From Paracoccus mutanolyticus (GTDB lineage: Bacteria; Pseudomonadota; Alphaproteobacteria; Rhodobacterales; Rhodobacteraceae), in contig NZ_CP030239.1 in the NCBI RefSeq assembly GCF_003285265.1, positions 3,442,131-3,506,130 of the forward strand: DNA of 64,000 nucleotides, read 5' to 3'. Shown here piece after piece: positions 27,932-36,155 of this stretch. The notes under the pieces were generated by a model. The model was not told the DNA's origin. It did no database searches and saw only the letters and a program-made list of their open reading frames with translations. The translations under genes were made by a program, and so were the position numbers. The stretch's first letter is position 1. Each line of letters starts with the position of its first letter.

Positions 27932-28577
27932 GGCGCGGTCTCTGCCGAAATGCGGTCCAGCCGGTCCAGAACGGCGTCCCGCGCGTTTTCCAGATGCCGC
28001 GCCATCTCCGCCGCCACGGCATCGGCATTGCCCGAGCGCACCGCGTCCAGGATCGCCAGATGCTCGTCGCAGCCTTGCAGGAAGCGGTCGGGCACCTGGG
28101 TGTGGTCAAAGACGCAGGTGCGCCGCCGCAGCGAGGCCACGACCGCGCTGAGGGTGCGGTTGCCCAGGGGATGCAGCATCATGTCGTGAAACTCGTTGTC
28201 GGTCTGGAAATGGCTGCCATCCAGTTCGGGGCCGGCGGCCATCAGGTGCCGGATGCGGCCTTCCATCGCATCCACCTGCGCCGGCGGCAGGCGCACCGCC
28301 GCCCGCGCGGCAAAGGGTTCCAGCTGCAGGCGCAGGAAGAAGATCTCCTCGAACTCGCTGCGCCGCATGTGGCGGACCCGCGTGAACCGGCCCGAGGCTC
28401 GGCCAGGCCCTCGCGTTCGATGCGCTTGATCGCCTCGCGCACGGGGGTGCGCGACATGCCCAGCCGTTCGCCCAGCGGCGCCTCTTGCAGCGCATCGCCC
28501 GACTTCAGCGCGCCTTCGAAGATCATGGCGATGATCCGGCGATGCGCCTCCTGCGACAGGTTCGACGATATGCTCAT
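27928..28577 (-). pseudogene. GntR-family regulator (FCD), frameshift after the DNA-binding domain
   Basis: The N-terminus MSISSNLSQEAHRRIIAMIFEGALKSGDALQEAPLGERLGMSRTPVREAIKRIEREGL is a classic GntR winged helix. One base is off near 28390; the rest, FTRVRHMRRSEFEEIFFLRLQLEPFAARAAV and HFQTDNEFHDMMLHPLGNRTL to HLENARDAVLDRL, is an FCD domain. It sits between the hydroxyacid dehydrogenase and pxpC and overlaps both by four bases. A TGGTATACTG dyad in the dctP-pxpA divergent region is a candidate operator. Confidence 0.85.
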
Positions 28578-29617
28578 GCCTTGGCCCCCTCTCTCATGGC
28601 CGTTTCGGCCCAGACGACCTCCTCGGGGAAGACGATGCCGCCCACAAGATCGCAGGACAGCAGATAGTCCGAGCGCAGGATGCCTTCGGGCTTGGCAACG
28701 AGGGCGGCAAGGGCCTCGCGCAAGGCGCGGGCGCGGGCAATGCCGATGCGCTCGCCTTCATCGCGCGAGATCGCGGCAAAGCGGACGCGGCTGCCGACCG
28801 GAAGCTGCGCCAGGCGCGGCAGGTCGGCCGAGATCACCGTGGCGATCTTGGGATAGCCGCCGGTGGTCTGGCTTTCCACCAGCAGGACCAGCGGCTGACC
28901 CGACCCCGGCACCTGGATCGAGCCGGGCACGGTCCCGTCCGAGACGATGTCATGGCCGCGCGCGGCGGGCAGGCCGGTTTCGCCCAGCACCATCGCCATG
29001 CGGTCGCGCTGCGGCGTGATCAGGAACGCCTGATCCGTCAGCCGGGCCAGCGTCTCGGCATCGAAGTAATCCTGCTGCGGGCCTAGCACGACGCGGATCG
29101 GACCCTGGCCGCGCGGCAGGCTGGCCCCCTGCAGCGGCGCGGCCGGGCGCAGGCAGGGGGCATCCGGCTGGTCCTCGCCCAGGGGCAGGATGTCGCCCGT
29201 GCGCAGGCAGCGCCCCTCGACCCCGCCAAGGCCGCTGCGCAGATGGGTGGCGCGCGACCCCAGGACCGGCGCCGTCGCAATGCCGCCGGAAAACGCCAGA
29301 TAGGCCCAGGTCACGTCGCGGGCGACGCCGACCCGCAGCACTTCGCCCGGCCTCAGGCGCTGGCTTTCGCCGGCCTGCAAGATGCGGTCGGCGGCGCGCT
29401 GATCGAGCTCGCCGCCCGCGACAGCAACGCGGCCGCCATGCTCGACCGGCTGGTCCGCAACCTGCCCCGCGTCCGGCGCAAGCCGCGAGCGCTTGGCGAG
29501 CGCCATGGCGGCGGCGTCGACCGGACCGGCGTCCGAAACGCCCATGTGCCGCAGCCCCGCCCTGCCCGCGTCCTGGACGGTCAGCATCGGCCCGGCTGAA
29601 ACGATCTCGACGCTCAT
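28574..29617 (-). CDS. pxpC: 5-oxoprolinase subunit C (KipA/biotin-dependent carboxyltransferase family)
   Basis: 347 residues. MSVEIVSAGPMLTVQDAGRAGLRHMGVSDAGPVD is the PxpC N-terminus, followed by WAYLAFSGGIATAPVLGSRATHLRSGLGG and later SDGTVPGSIQVPGSGQPLVLLVESQTTGGYPKIA. With PxpB (overlapping start) and PxpA (encoded 4 kb away on plus) it forms the ATP-dependent 5-oxoprolinase that opens the pyroglutamate lactam. The stretch after MALA (about residues 43-65) lacks the family's VGN...ALE segment although the frame stays open, so local damage or substitution is possible. The start follows the pxpB stop by overlap. Confidence 0.86.
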   Translation of the reverse strand: MSVEIVSAGPMLTVQDAGRAGLRHMGVSDAGPVDAAAMALAKRSRLAPDAGQVADQPVEHGGRVAVAGGELDQRAADRILQAGESQRLRPGEVLRVGVARDVTWAYLAFSGGIATAPVLGSRATHLRSGLGGVEGRCLRTGDILPLGEDQPDAPCLRPAAPLQGASLPRGQGPIRVVLGPQQDYFDAETLARLTDQAFLITPQRDRMAMVLGETGLPAARGHDIVSDGTVPGSIQVPGSGQPLVLLVESQTTGGYPKIATVISADLPRLAQLPVGSRVRFAAISRDEGERIGIARARALREALAALVAKPEGILRSDYLLSCDLVGGIVFPEEVVWAETAMREGAKA

Positions 29618-30335
29618 GCCAGGGCCTCGGGGTGAAGGATCGCCTCTCCGGCGGCGGCGCGGGCGGCCAGGGCCTCGGCCTCGGCCGTGTCGACGGGGCG
29701 GAAGCGGATGCGGTCGCCGGCCCGGAACAGGAACGGCTCGGGCCGCCCCGGATCGAAGGATCGCAGCGGCGTCCAGCCGATGAAGCGCCAGCCCGACGGC
29801 CCCGCGACCGAGTTGATGTTGCCCTGCTGCCCGCCGATCCGATGGCGCCCGCCGGGATGTTCTGGCGCGGCTTCGGCAGGCGGGGCGTGTGCAAAGCCTT
29901 GGGCAGGCCACCCAGATAGGCGAAACCCGGCGCGAAGCCGATCATGTAGATGCGGTATTCGGCCCCGGAATGCAGCGCCACGATCTGCTCCGGCGACATC
30001 CCCTTCATCCGCGCCAGGTCGTCAAGATCCTGCCCGACGTCGCCGCCATAAAGGCAGGGCACGACCCACAGCCGCGCCGGCGCCGCGCCGGCGCCATCCT
30101 CCAGCGCCAGCCCGCCCAGGAGGGCTTCGAGGCGGGCGCCGCTGAGGATTTCGGGATCATAGCGCAGCAGAAGCGAGCGATAGGTCGGGACGATATCGAC
30201 AAGGCCCGGCACCGCCATGTCCTCCAGCCGCGCGGCGATGGCGATCACCCGCGCGTTCGTTTCGGCATCGATGGTTTCGCCGAACTGCAGCGTCAGCGCG
30301 GTATCGCCGCAAGGAAGGATCTTGGGTTGCATCAT
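29614..30335 (-). pseudogene. pxpB: 5-oxoprolinase subunit B (KipI-like), one frameshift
   Basis: MMQPKILPCGDTALTLQFGETIDAETNARVIAIA, then VDIVPTYRSLLLRYDP, VVPCLYGGDVGQDLDDLA and YMIGFAPGFAYLGGLPKALHTPRLPKPRQNIPAGAIG are the PxpB/KipI pattern. After that a one-base shift near 29835 gives GQQGNINSVAGPSGWRFIGWTPLRSFDP and a normal C-terminus overlapping the pxpC start. Part of the PxpABC lactamase. A hairpin lies between this gene and dctM upstream. Confidence 0.87.
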
Positions 30336-30361
30336 CTTTTCTTGGCCTGTGATTTCGCGCC

Positions 30362-30380
30362 GCGGCCCTTCTTGGGCCGC
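30362..30380. terminator. Hairpin between dctM and pxpB
   Basis: GCGGCCC and GGGCCGC form a perfect 7-base stem with loop TTCTT, 14 bases after the dctM stop codon. It may partly end transporter transcription or process the message. No T run. Confidence 0.42.
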
Positions 30381-30393
30381 AGGCATGCTTGCT

Positions 30394-31702
30394 TTATCGT
30401 CCTGCCATCATGCCCGGCAGCAGGTCGATGATTCCAGGAAACGCGGCGATCAGCAGCACGAATGCCGACATGATGTAAAAGAACGGCATGGTGGCGCGGG
30501 TGATGCGGCCCATGCTGTCGCCCGTCAGGCGCTGGATCACCGTCAGGTTGAAGCCCACCGGCGGTGTGATCTGCGCCATCTCGACCACGATCACCAGGAA
30601 GATCCCGAACCAGACCTGTCATAGCCGGCTGCCAGGACCAGCGGCAGGGTGATGGGCAGGGTCATGACGATGATGCCCAGGCCCTCCATCACCGTGCCGA
30701 GGATGACGTAGAAGACCAGCAGCACGACGATCAGCATGAAGGGCGACATGCCCCAGCCCTGGATTTCCGTAGCGATAAAGCGCGGCACGCCCAGATAGCC
30801 GATGGCGGTGGACAGGAACATGGCCCCGATCATGATCAGCCCGATCATCGCGCAGCTTTCGGCAGCCTGGCGGGCGGCGATCAGCACGCCCTTCAGATCC
30901 AGCGTCCGCTGCAGAAAGCCGATCAGCATCGAGGCGGCGACGCCCACGGCGGCGGCCTCGGTCGGCGTGGCAAAGCCGCCGTACATCGAGCCGATGACCC
31001 CCAGGATCAGCAGCAGCAGCGGCCCCAGATCCTTCAGCGCCACGATCTTGTCCCAGAGCGACGTGGGCGGGGGCGGCGTGCCGACCAGCGACGGGTTCAG
31101 CGTCGAGCGGACCGCCAGATAGCCCATATAGGCCGCCGCCAGAAGGAAGCCGGGCAGGATCCCGGCGATGAACAGCTTCAGGATCGATTCCTCGGCCATC
31201 ACGCCATAAATGATCATGATGGTCGAGGGCGGGATCAGAAAGCCCAGCGTGCCCGCCCCGGCAAGGCTGCCGGTGACCAGGTCGCGGTCATAGCCGCGGT
31301 CGATCAGCTCCTTTGCCGTGATGCGCCCGACGGTCGCGGTGGTCGCCGCCGACGAGCCGCAGACCGAGGCCAAGAGCGTGCAGCCCAGCACCGTCGATGG
31401 CCCGGGCGGCCATAGCGATCCCGGATCAGGTAATGCGACAGGAAGCCGCTGAACAGCTCCGCCCGCTTGCGGGTGCCGTCGGGCAGGATCTTCGCCACAA
31501 GGCAGCGGTCGTTGTCGTAGAGCACAGACTGGGGAACCGCGGTGTTCCAGCTTTGCTGCGACAGCAGCTTCAGCGCCGGAAGATTGGGCTTGAAGATCTC
31601 GACCAGGCCGATGCCGGTGCCGATCAGGCCGATGCCGATCCACATGCCCGACCCCAGCAGGACGGCCATCAGGAACAGCAGGGTGAAAACGATCATTGCC
31701 AT
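30394..31702 (-). pseudogene. dctM: TRAP transporter large permease (DctM), frame breaks and an internal IS21 segment
   Basis: Begins MAMIVFTLLFLMAVLLGSGMWIGIGLIGTG, the DctM N-terminus. It is replaced between WNT and VLGC by an IstA piece, then resumes GCTLLASVCGSSAATTATVGRI and AGAGTLGFLIPPSTIMIIYG (the conserved DctM ion/substrate loop), EAAAVGVAASMLIGF, LGTVMEGLGIIVMTLPI. A shift near 30600 leads to VIVVEMAQITPPVGFNLTVIQ and a C-terminus of FPGIIDLLPGMMAGR. The large 12-helix subunit of a Na+-driven TRAP importer, downstream of dctP and dctQ. As given it cannot make a functional permease. Confidence 0.86.
31397..31540 (-). mobile_element. Fragment of IS21-family IstA transposase inside dctM
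   Basis: Reads PQSVLYDNDRCLVAKILPDG, then RKRAELFSGFLSHYLIRDRYGRPG, the central part of IS21-type IstA upstream of its NDKG motif. It is in the same frame as the start of dctM and nearly as long as the DctM segment it replaces (about 47 versus 48 residues from family memory). No IS ends or target duplication are visible. A second, neighbouring part of the same IstA lies in narK. Confidence 0.75.
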
Positions 31703-31714
31703 GCAAGGCTTCCC

Positions 31715-32257
31715 CTATTCCAGACCGGGTCCGGTCGCCATCGACTCGCCGCGCAGCAGGCGCAGGACCTGCGCCAGGCATTGCAGCGTCAGCAGCACGG
31801 CGCCTGTCGCCAGCACCGCCTGCGGATAGACCAGCGGCATGCGGAAGGTCGTCGCGGCGGTCGAGCCGCGCTGCCCCGACAGGACCGCCATGTCGATCAG
31901 CGCCCAGCTGAGCGCGCCGCAGATCGCCAGACCCACAAGCGCCGAGGCGGTCTCCAGAACGCGCCCGACGGCGGGGGACGAGACCTCGATCAGCGCGGTC
32001 ACGCGCACATGGCTGCCCGCCTTCATGGCCGAGCCGCAGCCCAGCAGAAAGCAGGCCCCCATCAGATAGCCCGCCAGATCCCACGAGAAATGCAGAGAAC
32101 TGCCCAGGAAGTTGCGGGTGACGATCTCGGCCAGGATCAATCCGAGAATGCCCAGCAGGCTAAGCGCGGCCGCGTAGCCGCCGATATCGGTCATGAGGTC
32201 GATGGTTGAGAGAATGCGCCCATAGGGCCGGGTTGCGGGGAATGTCATGTCAAGCAT
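31715..32257 (-). CDS. dctQ: TRAP transporter small permease (DctQ)
   Basis: About 180 residues with four membrane helices. LGILGLILAEIVTRNFLGSSLHFSWDLAGYLMGACFLLG contains the R-N and W-x-x-E/D-like pattern of DctQ, and GSHVRVTALIEVSSPAVGRVLE is the conserved loop. It pairs with DctM. A start at MTFPATRPYG (three residues in) is equally possible. Gap to dctM is 12 bases; gap to dctP upstream is 76 bases. Confidence 0.88.
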   Translation of the reverse strand: MLDMTFPATRPYGRILSTIDLMTDIGGYAAALSLLGILGLILAEIVTRNFLGSSLHFSWDLAGYLMGACFLLGCGSAMKAGSHVRVTALIEVSSPAVGRVLETASALVGLAICGALSWALIDMAVLSGQRGSTAATTFRMPLVYPQAVLATGAVLLTLQCLAQVLRLLRGESMATGPGLE

Positions 32258-32333
32258 GGCTCCGTCCTTTGTCCTTGTCGCGATTGCGGACAGGCGGCGC
32301 CCCGTCGCGGGGGTCGGGGCGCGGCGGGCCGGT

Positions 32334-33320
32334 CTATTGGCGGGCGGTCAGATAGGCGTCGACATAGGGGGCCGCATCCGGCACCCGCGCCTTGAAGTCG
32401 TCCCAAAGCGGCTTTGCCTTTTCCAGCAGTGCGGCGCGCAGCTCGGGCGAGGGCTGGGTGATCTCGATGCCATGCTCTTGCAGGATGGCCAGCTTCTTGG
32501 CGTCCTCGGCCTTGCTGTTCAGCCAGAACTGGCCCTCCATCCGGGCGGCGGTCGCCTCGATGGCGGCGCGGGTCTCGGGTTCCAGCGCGTTCCAGGCATC
32601 CAGGTTCACCATCACCGCATTCGACGAGGCCTGCCAGTTGAAGGTGCTCATGTGCTTGGTGAATTCCCAGAAGGCGCCGTCCACGCCCGACGAGGACGAG
32701 GTCGTCACCCCCTTGATCGTGCCCGCCGCCAGCGAGGGCACCACCTCGCCCCAGGGCATCTGCACCGGCGTCGCGCCGAGCGCCTCGAAGAAGGAGGACC
32801 CGTTGGCGTCCACGACGCGGATCGTCAGCCCCTTGATGTCGTCCAGGCTGTTGATCGGATTGGGCGCGAACACCGCCTGCCCCGGCCACGGCACCAGATA
32901 CAGCAGCTTCTGGTTCATGCTTTCGGCCACTTCTTCAAGCTTGGGCCGATAGAACTTATGCAGAAGCGCCAGGTCGGGCATGGTCGGCGCCAGATAGGGC
33001 AGCGTCTCGATGCCCAGGATCGGCGCCTCGCCCACCTGCTGGTTCAGCAAGATGTCCGCGATCGGCACCAGCCCGTCGCGGACCGCCGCCATGCCCTCGG
33101 GGCCCTTGATCCCCAGCGCGCCGCCGGAATGGACGGTGATGACCACCTCGCCCTCGGTCGCCTCCTTCACCGCTTCGGCAAAGGCAAGGGCGTTCTGGGT
33201 GTGGAAATTGCCTTCAGGCCAGACCACGGACATGTCCCAGGCGGTCTCGGCCAAGGCCGTCGAAACGCCCAGACCCAGCGCGCAAGCCGCTGCAAAAGCA
33301 AAGATTCTTCCCTGTTTCAC
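32334..33320 (-). CDS. dctP: TRAP transporter periplasmic solute-binding protein (DctP)
   Basis: 328 residues. A signal peptide ends near ALAE and the mature part begins TAWDMSVVWPEGNFHTQNALAFAEAVKEATEGEVVITVHSGGALG, typical of the DctP/TeaA fold. IRVVDANGSSFFEALGATPVQMPWGEVVPSLAAGTI includes the conserved carboxylate-binding Arg (IRV) and the GA-x-P motif. It delivers a carboxylate to DctQM encoded downstream. First gene of the minus-strand catabolic run and divergent from pxpA. Substrate unknown; pyroglutamate or a related cyclic amide acid would fit the pxp genes. Confidence 0.91.
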   Translation of the reverse strand: MKQGRIFAFAAACALGLGVSTALAETAWDMSVVWPEGNFHTQNALAFAEAVKEATEGEVVITVHSGGALGIKGPEGMAAVRDGLVPIADILLNQQVGEAPILGIETLPYLAPTMPDLALLHKFYRPKLEEVAESMNQKLLYLVPWPGQAVFAPNPINSLDDIKGLTIRVVDANGSSFFEALGATPVQMPWGEVVPSLAAGTIKGVTTSSSSGVDGAFWEFTKHMSTFNWQASSNAVMVNLDAWNALEPETRAAIEATAARMEGQFWLNSKAEDAKKLAILQEHGIEITQPSPELRAALLEKAKPLWDDFKARVPDAAPYVDAYLTARQ

Positions 33321-33366
33321 GATTTTTTCCTTTTTGACCGGATTGTGAGGAGGTCACTTGAATTTT

Positions 33367-33376
33367 CAGTATACCA
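33367..33376. promoter_or_regulatory. Possible GntR/FCD operator in the dctP-pxpA divergent region
   Basis: On minus the decamer TGGTATACTG resembles the TNGTATACNA dyads bound by FCD-type GntR regulators, two of which are encoded downstream. It lies in the AT-rich middle of the 170-base divergent region. Weak evidence from one site only. Confidence 0.28.
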
Positions 33377-33492
33377 CCTGTATTCCAATTTGGCGCAGCG
33401 AAATCGGGTCTGTCAACGGTTGCTTCCGACTCGCCGCGAAAAAATCGCCAAAATCCGCAATGCACGTTTTTTGCGCAGCAACAGGAGCAGGA

Positions 33493-34263
33493 ATGGCCCG
33501 CACAATCGATCTGAACTGCGACATGGGGGAAAGCTTCGGCGCCTATACGATCGGCGACGACGCAGCGATGCTGAAGCTGGTGACCACGGCAAACATCGCC
33601 TGCGGCTTTCACGCCGGCGACCCGGTGGTGATGCGCCGCACGATCCGCATGGCGCGGGACAACGGCGTCTCGGTCGGCGCGCACCCGTCCTTTGCCGATC
33701 TGTACGGCTTCGGCCGACGCCGCATCTCGGGCGAGCGGCCCGAGGATCTGGAAACGCAGCTGATCTATCAGATCGTCGCCATGCAGGGCATGTGCGCGCT
33801 TGAGGGCCATCCGATGACCCATGTGAAGACGCATGGCGCGCTTGGCAACATGGCGGCGGTCGATCCCGATCTGGCCGCGCTTTGCGTCCGGGCGATTCGC
33901 GCCGTGGACCCGGCCCTGGTCTTCATCACCCTGCCCTATTCCGAAACCTATGCGGCCGCCGAAAAGGCCGGGCTGCGGGTCGCCTGCGAAATCTATGCCG
34001 ACCGCTCCTACACCGACACGGGCGAGCTGACGCCGCGCACCCAGGCGGGCGCCGTCATCCACGACCCGCAGCAAAGCCTGGACCAGGTGCTCGAGATGGT
34101 GGTGAACGGCCGGATTCCGACCACCGGCGGCAAGCGGCTGCCGGTCCAGCCCGAAACGCTGTGCGTGCATGGCGACACCCCCGGCGCGGTCGACATCGTC
34201 CGGGCCCTGCGCACCGCATTGACCCAGAACGGCGTCGAGATCGCGCCGTTCGCCAAGAACTGA
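33493..34263 (+). CDS. pxpA: 5-oxoprolinase subunit A (LamB/YcsF family)
   Basis: 256 residues. TIDLNCDMGESFGAYTIGDD and ANIACGFHAGDPVVMRRTI at the N-terminus, HPSFADLYGFGRR, VKTHGALGN and CVHGDTPGAVDIV are all PxpA motifs. The start MARTID has an AGGAGCAGGA site; a longer frame upstream is spurious. It is the catalytic subunit of the PxpABC 5-oxoprolinase. Here it is separated from pxpB/pxpC and transcribed divergently, at the head of a plus-strand run with the D-amino acid aminotransferase and the DHDPS-like lyase. Confidence 0.93.
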   Translation: MARTIDLNCDMGESFGAYTIGDDAAMLKLVTTANIACGFHAGDPVVMRRTIRMARDNGVSVGAHPSFADLYGFGRRRISGERPEDLETQLIYQIVAMQGMCALEGHPMTHVKTHGALGNMAAVDPDLAALCVRAIRAVDPALVFITLPYSETYAAAEKAGLRVACEIYADRSYTDTGELTPRTQAGAVIHDPQQSLDQVLEMVVNGRIPTTGGKRLPVQPETLCVHGDTPGAVDIVRALRTALTQNGVEIAPFAKN

Positions 34264-34274
34264 CCGAGGGACAG

Positions 34275-35125
34275 ATGAGCAGAATCCTTTACCTGAACGG
34301 CGCCTGGGTCAGGATACGATGCCACAGCTCGGTCTTCGACCGCGCGTTCCTGATGGCGTACGGCATCTACGAGGTGACCTGCGTGCTGGACGGCAAGCTG
34401 GTCGAATATGCCGGCCATGCCGCGCGGCTGCAGCGGTCCGCCCGCGAACTGGGGCTGACGATCCCGTTGGACGCCGACGCGCTGCTGGCCGTCCACCGCG
34501 AGATCGTGGCGCGCAACGGGCTGGATCAGGGCATGATCTATCTGCAACTGACCCGCGGCGCCGCCGACCGCGACTTCGCCTACCCCCCTGCTGGCACGCC
34601 GCCCACGCTGCTGCTGTTCACCCAGGCCAAGAACGTGCTGGAAAACAAGGCAGCCGAGCGCGGCACTCGGTGGCGATGCTGCCGGACCTGCTTGCCCGGA
34701 TCCCAGCGGACGAGGAGATCGCCACGGTCACGGCCCACGATGCCTACGACACGCGGGCCTGCCATGACGCCATCGCTGCCCGCAGTGCAGTGGCGGTCAT
34801 CACCGAGGCCTGCGCCGCCACGGCCCATATCGTGACGGCGAACGGCGTGCTGGTCACGCGCGAGCTGTCGCACGCCCTGCTGCCGGGCGTCACCCGCGCC
34901 TCGGTACTGGAACTGGCGGATGGTCAGGGCATCCGCGTCGAAGAGCGCGCCTTCACCCCCGACGAGGCGAAATCAGCCCGCGAAGCCTTCATCACCTCGG
35001 CGACGAATTTCGTGGTGCCGGTGACGCGGATCGACGGCCAGGCAGTCGGCGACGGGGCACCCGGCGCGCTGACGCGGCGGATCCGCGACATCTACATCGA
35101 AACCCGCCGCGCGGCGGCCATCTAG
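34275..35125 (+). pseudogene. dat: D-amino acid aminotransferase (class IV PLP), catalytic segment replaced by transposase sequence
   Basis: ILYLNGAWVRIRCHSSVFDRAFLMAYGIYEVTCVLDGKLVEY and EIVARNGLDQGMIYLQLTRGAADRDFAYPP match D-alanine aminotransferase (Dat). The C-terminus TAHIVTANGVLVTRELSHALLPGVTRASVLELA is equally clear. Between about 34680 and 34803, where the family has RDIK with the PLP lysine, the sequence instead encodes part of an IS5-type transposase, and the frame changes twice. As given the enzyme lacks its catalytic lysine. It starts 11 bases after pxpA and would convert D-amino acids to 2-oxo acids. Confidence 0.85.
34680..34803 (+). mobile_element. Fragment of IS5-family transposase inside dat
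   Basis: Reads LLARIPADEEIATVTAHDAY, DTRACHDAIAARSAVAVI, the IS5-type D-G-A-Y-D-T-R-x-C-H-D-A-I region including the second DDE aspartate. It is about as long as the Dat segment it replaces, with no IS ends and no target duplication. A different IS5 relative sits in aspB. Confidence 0.72.
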
Positions 35126-35136
35126 GGAAAGCAGCC

Positions 35137-36063
35137 ATGGCACAGCGAATCGGACGCGACAGCAGCGGGGTGTTCATCATCGCCGCCACCCCCTTCACCG
35201 ACCACGGCGAGATCGACCATGACAGCCTGCGCCGGCTGGTCGATTTCTATGCCGGCCACGGCGTCACCGGCCTGACCATCCTGGGCATGATGGGCGAGGC
35301 CAACAAGATGACCCCCGAGGAACGCCGCGCCGTCATCGACACGGTGATCGACCAGGCCGCCGGCCTGCCGGTGATCGTCGGCGTCTCGGACGCGGGGATG
35401 CGCAACCTGACTGACCTGGCGGCTCATGCGATGGACCGGGGCGCCGCCGGCGTCATGGTCGCGCCTGCCGCCGGTCCCGCGCGCGAGGACCGGATCGAGG
35501 GCTATTTCCGCGCCGTCGCGCAGGCGCTCGGTCCCGATGTGCCCATGGTGTTTCAGGACTTCCCGCTGGCGACCGGCCTGCCCGTTTCGGCGGCACTGAT
35601 CCGGCGTCTGTCGTCGGACCTGCCGCAGATGGTGATGCTGAAGCACGAGGACTGGCCGGGGCTGAGCAAGATCACGGCCCTGCGCGCGGATGAAAAGACG
35701 CCCGGCACGCCGCGCCTGTCGATCCTGGTCGGCAACGGCGGGCTGTACCTGCCGCAGGAATTGCAGCGCGGCGCCGACGGCGCCATGACCGGCTTTGCCT
35801 ATCCCGAAGCGCTGGTGCAGACCGTCGCCCTGCACCGCGCAGGACAGGTGGACGCGGCCAGGATTTCTTCGACCGCTACCTGCCGATCCTGCGCCACGAA
35901 CAGCAGCCCGGATTCGGGCTTGGCGGTACGCAAGCATGTGCTGATGCGGCGCGGCGCCATCGCCTCGGCCGCCACGCGCGCCCCGGGACCGAAGCTCGGC
36001 GCCATCGATATCGCCGAGGTCGAGCGGCTGATGGCCCGCCTGGAAACCCGGCTGGCCGCCTGA
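35137..36063 (+). CDS. Dihydrodipicolinate synthase-like aldolase/lyase
   Basis: About 308 residues, TIM-barrel NAL/DHDPS family. GVFIIAATPFTDHGEIDHDSLRRLVDFY, LGMMGEANKMTPEERRAVIDTVI and MLKHEDWPGLSKI, with the Schiff-base lysine in LKHE, are visible. The usual GTTGE is replaced here by GMMGE, so it is not a true DapA. It more likely cleaves or makes another 2-oxo acid (pyruvate-type). Around 35860-35930 a short stretch is out of frame and then recovers (the other frame gives DFFDRYLPILRHEQQPGFGL), so two compensating indels are likely. A PLP-free partner for the 2-oxo acids made by the aminotransferases. Confidence 0.82.
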   Translation: MAQRIGRDSSGVFIIAATPFTDHGEIDHDSLRRLVDFYAGHGVTGLTILGMMGEANKMTPEERRAVIDTVIDQAAGLPVIVGVSDAGMRNLTDLAAHAMDRGAAGVMVAPAAGPAREDRIEGYFRAVAQALGPDVPMVFQDFPLATGLPVSAALIRRLSSDLPQMVMLKHEDWPGLSKITALRADEKTPGTPRLSILVGNGGLYLPQELQRGADGAMTGFAYPEALVQTVALHRAGQVDAARISSTATCRSCATNSSPDSGLAVRKHVLMRRGAIASAATRAPGPKLGAIDIAEVERLMARLETRLAA

Positions 36064-36155
36064 TCCCTAGAGGCCCCGCCCCTGCGCCGGGCCTGCCCGC
36101 CGCCGCAGACGTCGACGAAGGCGCGCACCGCCGCGATGTATGCGCGCGCCCGAGC
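36062..36155. repeat. Direct repeat copy 1 (end of lysR) flanking IS481
   Basis: About 93 bases beginning GATCCCTAGAGGCCCCGCCC that repeat the 3' end of the LysR gene, seen again intact at 37084-37174. Copies differ by a missing G and an extra TATG near the end. Far longer than any IS481 target duplication. Confidence 0.85.
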
